A DNA stretch of 48,500 bases from Glandiceps talaboti (Eukaryota > Hemichordata > Enteropneusta > Spengelidae), in assembly GCF_964340395.1 (NCBI RefSeq), contig NC_135559.1, positions 8,053,759 to 8,102,258 on the forward strand. Direction: 5' to 3'. The position numbers and the translations under genes are program-made. Shown in pieces: positions 37,601 through 46,600 of the stretch. How positions within the stretch are numbered: position 1 is the stretch's first letter; every line of letters starts with the position of its first letter. Under the pieces are notes generated by a model, which was not told the origin of the DNA, made no database searches, and worked only from the letters and a program-made list of their open reading frames with translations.

Positions 37601-40600
37601 GCGTTTTTCCATGGGTTGTATCATCCTGTCTAAGTCGTGCACGAGAAACATAAAATGATAAAAATGGCTACACTTATAGATGTGTGAGGTAGTAATGAAT
37701 TACACCAAGTCTGAGGACACAGATAAAAGCATCCATTGTAACATAGACCCTACATGTTAGGTCTATGATTGTAATGACAATTCACTCAGTGATGATTAGC
37801 ACAGAACATGTCTGAATGAAGATTAATCGTACTACAGCAATAGTCATATTTGTAGAGTGAAAAATGAAAATAATGAGAAATATTTTCTTTACATTCATTG
37901 TAATTTTTAAGCCTCATTTTTGTTAAAATTAGTAACATCTGTGAATAAATATTAATGGTATTAAAGAAATAGTAACGTTGTATTTGGAGTAAAAGATGAA
38001 AATACTATATACAAATGTTTGCTTTTATATTGATAATTGTAATTTTATGATGCAATAGGTATCTCATTTCTATCAAGATTAGTAACATCACTGAATAAAT
38101 ATTAATGGTACGAATGAAATAGTAATGTTATATTTGTTGTAAAAGATGAAAATACTTAGCTATAGAAATGTATGCTTTTCATTTATGAATTATTGTAATT
38201 TTAACATATTTTTGTTAAAATTAGTAACTTGTCTGAATGAATTTATATTGTACTTAAGAAATTGATGTATTTGTATTGAAATATATTTTCTTTACATTTA
38301 CAATTATTCTGATTTTAATAGAAACAAGACTACTGCACTATTTTATAAATTCCATTGCATATATAGAAAATTTTTTCAATATTTTCCTCTTTTAGTTAAT
38401 ACAAATACATCAATTTCTTTAGTATGTTAATTATTCATCATTTTTTTTGGTATGGTAACATTTCCTGTAGTCTTAAAAATTACGTTGTATATAATAGAAA
38501 GTATTCTTATTTTGTTATGGTGAAGGTAGGTCTTATATTGTGAAGAATTTCGTGATTCTCAGGAAATAAATTCACAGTTTTCAGTCTCATTTCTGTTACA
38601 ATTACTACATCGGAAATCTTGTGTTCAGTGTGAAATTAACATATTGTGATTTCTAAGCAAATGTGTATCTATATAGAAGTTCAACTCAATTTCATAGAAT
38701 GTACAAATGAATTTAGAGTGTTTGAATTAATATATTGTTATCTTTTAGAAAATGTCTCTAAAAATCAGCACAGAATACATTGAATGAATATGTAAATGTT
38801 GCAATTAAGATGTTGTGAACCGTAAGAAAATTTACAGTAAATTTTAACACAGGGTCACAATATATGAATAGTAATTTCACAATATATGAATAGTACTGTC
38901 AATATATGAATAGTACTATCACAATATATGAATAGTACTGTCACTATATATGAATAGTACTGTCACAATATATGAACAGTACTGTCACAATATATGAATA
39001 GTACTGTCACAATATATGAATAGTACTATCACAATATATGAATAGTACTGTCACAATATATGAATAGTACTGTCACAATATATGAATAGTACTGTCACAA
39101 TATATGAATAGTACTGTCACAATATATGAATAGTACTGTCAATATATGAATAATACTGTCACAATATATGAATAGTACTGTCACAATATATGAATAGTAC
39201 TGTCACAATATATGAATAGTACTGTCACAATATATGAATAGTACTGTCACAATATATGAATAGTACTGTCACAATATATGAATAGTACTATCACAATATA
39301 TGAATAGTACTGTCACAATTATACATTGTATGAATAAAGAACAATGTTTAAAATAAGGTATTGTCATTTGTGTATGAAATCAACAGTTTCACAATACTTG
39401 AATGAATAATCATGAAAATGTTGAATTAATTAATATATATTGATTGTAAAATGTGTTTAAAATTTAACACGTTTTTGCAGAGTGTATGAATATGAAAATA
39501 TTAAAATTAGCATATGATTTCAAAGAAAATGTGTATAAAAGTCAACAGTGTTTTGCAGAATACACAAATGAATAAGGAAATGTTCGGAATTAACATGTCA
39601 GCTTTTTTGACAGTTATTATGTGCAGGCGTCGGATGTTATGTTGTCTGAGGTTTTCCTGAAGGAAAGCTGACAAATACTGTATAATACGTCTGACATTTC
39701 CATGCTTGTCCTCCCACGCCAGTCAATTTCCTGGCACTCTAAAACCATTAAAATTCATCACAACTCCCACCGCAGGTTGACAGAGTATGACAAATTTCAT
39801 CAGTGTGTGTTGTCATGGTAACTGCATCTTGGCGCTCACTTGAGAGATGATGCAAGTTCACCGTGTCAGTTTGTTTTGTGAGGAGCAATTAAGTACGTAT
39901 CAGTGCAGTCACTGACAGTTAATTGTCAATTTAAAAGATTGTCCAAATTTGATAGTTTGGAAAAAAAGTGATGATTAGTGGAAGAATTTAGTTGTAGGCT
40001 GTGTGTTTTTCCAGACTGTGTTTTATTGAATCAAATACTGAGTCATAGATTTAAGTCTGAAAGAATCCAGTGGTAATGTGTGCACTGATGTACACTTTAT
40101 TCGATTCTCAGCACCTAAACTATACTTTACATGTAACTACAACTATACGAATATATAGTTTTCCTACATGTACTAAGATCAAAATTAAAATATATTATGC
40201 ATGTCATTGGAGTAAATACGTGTATGTTCCATTTTACTACAAAACTAAGAACTGACTCATGGATTTAAGTCTGAAACAACCAGTTACAATGTGTGCACTG
40301 ATTTACCAAACAGTATTTTATGTGCAAAATTAGACTGTCGACAGTCGCTCGCGCCTTTTTCTACCCTACGTTTTATCTAAACTCCAATCCGGCGCAACAC
40401 TAGTCTAATCGCAAACCGATATCAAGGGCCGAAGGCGCTTGGGCCTTCGCAATTCGGCCCTCGAAATGAAATCAGTTTGCGATTATACTAGTGTTGCGCC
40501 GGACCGGAGTTTAGATAAAACGTAGGAAAAAAGGCGCGAGCGACTGTCGACAGTCTAATGCAAAATATACAGGTTAAAAATTGTCCTAGATCAAATTGTA

Positions 40601-43600
40601 GAATATATTATGCATGTCATTGGAGAAAACATGTCTAATTTGCCACAAACTAACTACTGACTCAAGGATAGAGTTTGAAATAATCCACTTGCAATGTACA
40701 TTTTATTAGATTCTAGTCACCTGATCTGTGGATACAATGTACGCAGGGTATTGTGTAGTTTCCCAGGTTCAAATCATAAAATATATCGTGCATGCCATGT
40801 GGGTGAAGTTCTGACTCCCAGATTAAACAGATTTGATTCGGCAAGACTTCTGTAGTACTGTGTATAGAAGTGCATAAGTAAATGACTAAAAGAGTCCCGA
40901 TCAATAAATGCAATCCAACGTTTCGAATTGATATTCTTTAAGAAGGATGAAGGCAAAATATATATAAGTAGGTACAAAGCCAGACTTACATCTGTGTAAT
41001 AACTGAAAAGGAACGTTACACCGCAAGTTCTAAAATATTGTAAAGTATGTATAGAAAAATCTTAAAATTGTGCATACCATAAAGAACCCAAAAATGCGCC
41101 CTGAAAAATAGAATGGACATAGTTAGATGGTAGGGAATGATGTTAAGAGTCTGTTCATTCCATGTAGTAATGATTCATTACATTTATAGCAATGTGTGCA
41201 CTGAAGTATACTGTTAAAAAATGTACATGTACATTTGTATTGGATTCTAGTCTACCATACGTTATGTGTAGTTTTTACCTGGACTATTTCTCAAATCAAA
41301 TTGTATAAAAGTATCGTGGATGAAAAAATTATCATCTCTTGTCTGATATGACACAAATTTTAAGTACATGTGACTCATAGATTTAAATATATTGACTTTG
41401 AAAGAATTTAGTAGTAATATGTGCAGTGGTGTGAATTGTGTTACATTCTGAATTCAACTCTTAATTTACTGTAGACATGGTAATTTTTGCTAAAGACTTA
41501 TTTTCACTTATTTTGCTTGAAAAGAAAAGCACAAAAATAAGTAGTGACTAAAATACCTTCTTGTACATGAACACAATGTATCGATCTGGTAATTTGTAAA
41601 AATTAGTCTTTAAGAACTAGCTGAAGACTGTAAAAATGCAAAATTTTCTAGTAGTGGAAATATCTAGTTTTACAGTATATACAGGTACTATGCAATCCCA
41701 GGTTACAACTTAGTTTTCCTGAAATAAATCATACAACATATCTCACCTGTCATGATCAACAGTTATATTTTGGTCATAGTTGTGACAGCTGAAGTCAAAT
41801 AAAAGCACGGTACAGTAGTGAGGAAATATATAAAAATTTGATTTGACATTTTAAATACCTATAAGCTGTTTTAAATCAGTCATTTTCCACTCTCACTAAA
41901 TTGGTAGATTTTATTCTTGCTGTAAAGAGTCATGGCGGTAATAAAATATTGATATATATTCACCTGACATTCAAACATCAATTTGATGGGAAAACACTTG
42001 TAAAAAGTTGAGTTTTTGCATTTCAGATATATTTTCCAGATGTCATCTTTAATACTATTGCTAATAAAAGCACAAATTGGGATATAAACTTTAATAGTAC
42101 ATATTGTGCACAATTAGATGTTAATCCCAATATTTTTCATTCAGCTAAAGAAAATATGAGTGACCTTAGGGCTGTTGTCACTATGAGTCGCAAGGTCACG
42201 AGTATTTTTCGCCTGAGTGAAGAAAAATATTTGAGAATAACATACCAGCGCTAGTAATATCAAAGAAAATTGGTGAAAGTGATGGCAATTTTGAACATTT
42301 TGACTCATATTTCAAACACAGCAGAACCAGTGACATAGACACGCATTGCCGTGACGTAGAACGACCATTGTATATATTCCGTATTTTTTGTACTACATGT
42401 ACAAAAATGGCTCTTGCATACGTATAATGTAACAATATTTCTAAAAGTATTGCTATTAGAATTAATGAACAAACTGAAAATGATAGCAAGGGAGTAATTT
42501 TAAATTTACAGACAAGAACAATACTTATTCATCGTCTATGAATATTGTATGTACATGTAGTGTAGCATGTTATGAATGGTGCACTGCAAGCAATGAAATA
42601 GGGTGTGACTAGAATATTTGTTAATTGACCTTTGACCTATGAGTATCAAATATTGTACCACAAGAGGGCACTAGTGTATTCGTACACAGGTGTGTTAAAA
42701 GAATTGTCCAAATGTATTTGATTCTAATCTTATTTAGGTCTGTCAGAATGGGTAAATCCATTCTCATCACAGTATCCGAGAAACCGGATATAATTTGCAC
42801 TAATTTGCACTAATTTGCACATATTCTGTATGGACCATTGAATTGATGGAATTGAAATCCCTGCCAGAAGAATTTCAGAGTATATACCATTTATAAATAT
42901 TAACTGCCTTTTGAAATATATACAACCAAAGTCTAATATTGAATTGAATTGAATTATATTTAGTACCTGAAAGAAAAATTAAAATCACAAATTTTAAAGT
43001 CAGTATATCAAAAGGAAAAATAAACTCGGATAACAGGAGTCAGAAAATAGCTATGACATCTGATCCTAGCAATAATAAATAATATTTAATGTCTTGGATA
43101 AAAATATAATTGAAATAGATATAGCTTTCATCTTACGCTCTACCATATAATAAACTACTTTCATTTTGGCAGAAAGAAAAAAAAAATCTATACAATGCGA
43201 TATACAAGTATATATTCTTTAATTAACTACATCTTTACGTGATCTTATGAAGCACTGTCTTTTTCGTAAGTAAAATACTTTTGACTTTCTCTATATACGT
43301 GTTTCCATAACAACAGTGTGAATTAAAATCTACCCAACTCCTCCAGTTCCTGTTATAATTTGTTGCCCCTGAAATGAAAGTTCTGAAGTCATAAATATAC
43401 ATGTACGAGTTTATTGTGACGGGAACAAAATTGTATACTAGTCAGCCATGATTGGTGTCGCAGTTTTAATTGAATTTAATCACCTATAGCCTCATCATTG
43501 ATCTCTGTACATAGCTTGTATATAAGTCATAAATTATATAGTTGTATATAGTTTCTAATAAAACAATCAGGAAGTCAGTTACTATTCATTTGTACTAGTC

Positions 43601-46600
43601 AAGGAATTTGAGATTTGAGAAATAAACGTTGAAATATTAGAATTTGATATGAAATAGCTCTAAGATAATTTTATTGAGTTGTTGTATACAGTAAATGCTT
43701 TAAAAATTTTTTTTGGTTCCGGTTCACTGCTGACCCTAAACTTTTTTTTTACATATTCAAGAAAAAAATAATAAAATCGCAAAAATTGTAGAGTCTTGCA
43801 AGAAATAGTGGATGTAGAAACTGACATCAACTTAAAGAAACAATTTAAAACTGTTCTTCCAATCTGTAATGGCTGTACATATGATAGGAAGAAACCAATA
43901 ACACAGAGACCATATGGAAAACAACGGAAAACATAACTACCTGAACTAGACACTCACAAATGTAAAAAAAAATTAAAAAACAAATTCTACCTACCCCACC
44001 TATTCTAAAATTGAGCGTAATCGGAACCACACAATTTTTTTAAAGGCTTATAAATGTAAATTTAAAATAAAGTTGAATATTAAAATTATTCAGAAACATG
44101 TTAAGATAATTGCAATTATCTGGAGAATATATATCAACTCAATATATTCTCCAGATAGCATATTTAATTGAGCGATAATTTAAAAAAAAATATATCAATA
44201 GAATTTAAATTGTATCATTATTAATCCCAAGTATATTCGTAGTGAGAGAAGTGTATTAATCTGCACAGTACAATGCAATGTAAAAAGACTTTCATTAGTG
44301 TAATTTTTGCAAGGTGACAATCAAAGTAATTTTTGGTGTTTTATCTGGCAATTACAAGGTGACAATCAAATCTACAGTTAAAGCCCTGTGCTGCACTAGC
44401 TGTAACTGACTTATTATTTTTTCAATCAGAAAACCAATAATATATTCAGTAAAAATTGTTACATTGCTGATAATTAGTCATTGTACATGTTAATTAGCGT
44501 TGATTTTATGCACAATTTGCATGTAGTAATAGGTTGAAATTGTTGTGGTTGATAATTTTAGGGTGTGGATTAAAATTTGATTTGATTTATTGTACCAAAT
44601 TATGTGTACGGCTACACAAATATGTTTACCCACTGGTGGTTCAATACTGTTGAAGATGTGAACATTATGCTAATATCTTACCAGTGTGCCCTCTAAGCCA
44701 ATTTGACGTACCACTGATGCACACAATTTCTGGTGACGAACCAAAATTTGGTGTTCCCCTATCTCTTACTATGTGGTGACGCACGAGAAATGCCAGTTTT
44801 TATCATTTTGACTCACAACAAAATTTGGCTATCATTACAAGGCTTACTGTATCTTATAATTAATTAATGAAAATCCCTGTACCTGGATGTCAGTTTGTCA
44901 TTGTACAAAGTGTTGTCGAATGTAATTTTAGGTGTTTCCATTGATCTTGTATTATAACTGTATTTTTTGTCAGTTGTCTTTTCTTTCTATGTATATTTGT
45001 TTTGTTGTCCATGGTTTATACCGCGTAGGTGTTCATCACCTGTGTGGACTGCCTGACTAATGTCAAAGTTAAATAAATAAGTAAATGAATGAATGAATGA
45101 ATAAATAAATAAATGAATAAATAAATAAATAAATTTATAAATAAATAAATAAATAAATAAATAAATAGTTTTTAAATAATGTTTGCAGAGTCTCCGCTAG
45201 TGAAGCTTTTAGTACAGTGACATGGCTGATGAGAAAAAAAATATGAAAAACATATCAATTTGTAACAGCTGGGTTTAAGAGAAATTCATGATTATATTAT
45301 TAATTGAATCATTCTTCAAATGAACACTTTGTGATTGAATTCTCTGCATTTAAAATGTACGTACTTAGGAAATGTCACTTTTGAAAAGATCAACTCTCCT
45401 CGTATCAAAAGGTTATCGTTAATAAAAAGCATTTACATAACTAGTACAGGAAGGCTTGTCTGTGATCTTTTTCTTTCCTTCAACTGCTTAGGGGATTACA
45501 CGTAACTGTCTTGTGTACATATATGTAAATTGTGTGTAATGTGAATGACCTAGAGAATAGGGTAGGATATGAATACAAAATAGACTGTACCTACAGAAGC
45601 CATTTACATGAAGTCTAGCATACCCCCGGTACATGTCCATACATTTATTTAATCGTGTCTATCAAGGGTATCTGCGACTTGGATGTGCGACTCGTACAAA
45701 CTCAAAAATGATATCTGCGACACGGTCGTACGACCACTCATACTACCTGTCTGCGCTTGGTCGCACGTCACTGCGACCGGTACTGCGATGTATTTGTAAT
45801 TGTACCAAACTATCAAAATCAAAGCTCGCCGACAAAGACTTCATGTCAATGATCCATTTGCCAGAAAAGTTATTTCATTGCCGTTAGAGTTAGTTGGTTT
45901 CAACAGTTAACCGCAATCTCCTTAGTCTGGTTCCCGACGTCCGTATTTTGATTAACTTTACAAGTACTCTCTCTACATTACTGTAATTACTGTAATGTAG
46001 AGAGAGTACTTGTAAAGTTAATCGAAATACGGACGTCGGGAACCAGAAATACGGATGTCGGGAACCAGACTACGATCTACGTAGATTAATGGAGCTGTTG
46101 CATCTACGTACTGGATAATTGTTCCAAAGACGGCCCAAACCACGACTCCGTGGTCTAGTTCCTAGTCGAGCTCTATAGTATGGGTTACTTACTGATGGAT
46201 ACATGTACTTGTGGACGTCAGATGTCCCCAACATTGGAATGTTTACTAATTACTAAGCAACAAATGATAAATAATAAAGAGGAGCGCATGTGACAAGAGA
46301 GGACAAGATGATGTATCTTGGTATTATAGTTAATACTTGAAAAACCAAGAAACTTTTGTTTGTAAGGGACACTAGCTCAATAAACAAACATTGTTCATTT
46401 AGTGGGGAGGGGGTCTAGTGTCAATGCGATTGCTGAACTTCATTTTTGCACTTCTAACTAAATTTCGAAAACTTTTACACCTTCAACGATAACATGTTCT
46501 GTATTTAATTTACTACTGAGATGTTGATAAGTTGATTAAGATTTACTTCTGATATGATATACAGTGCTGTAGTATTGCAATAGTATTTTAATGTGTTTGC

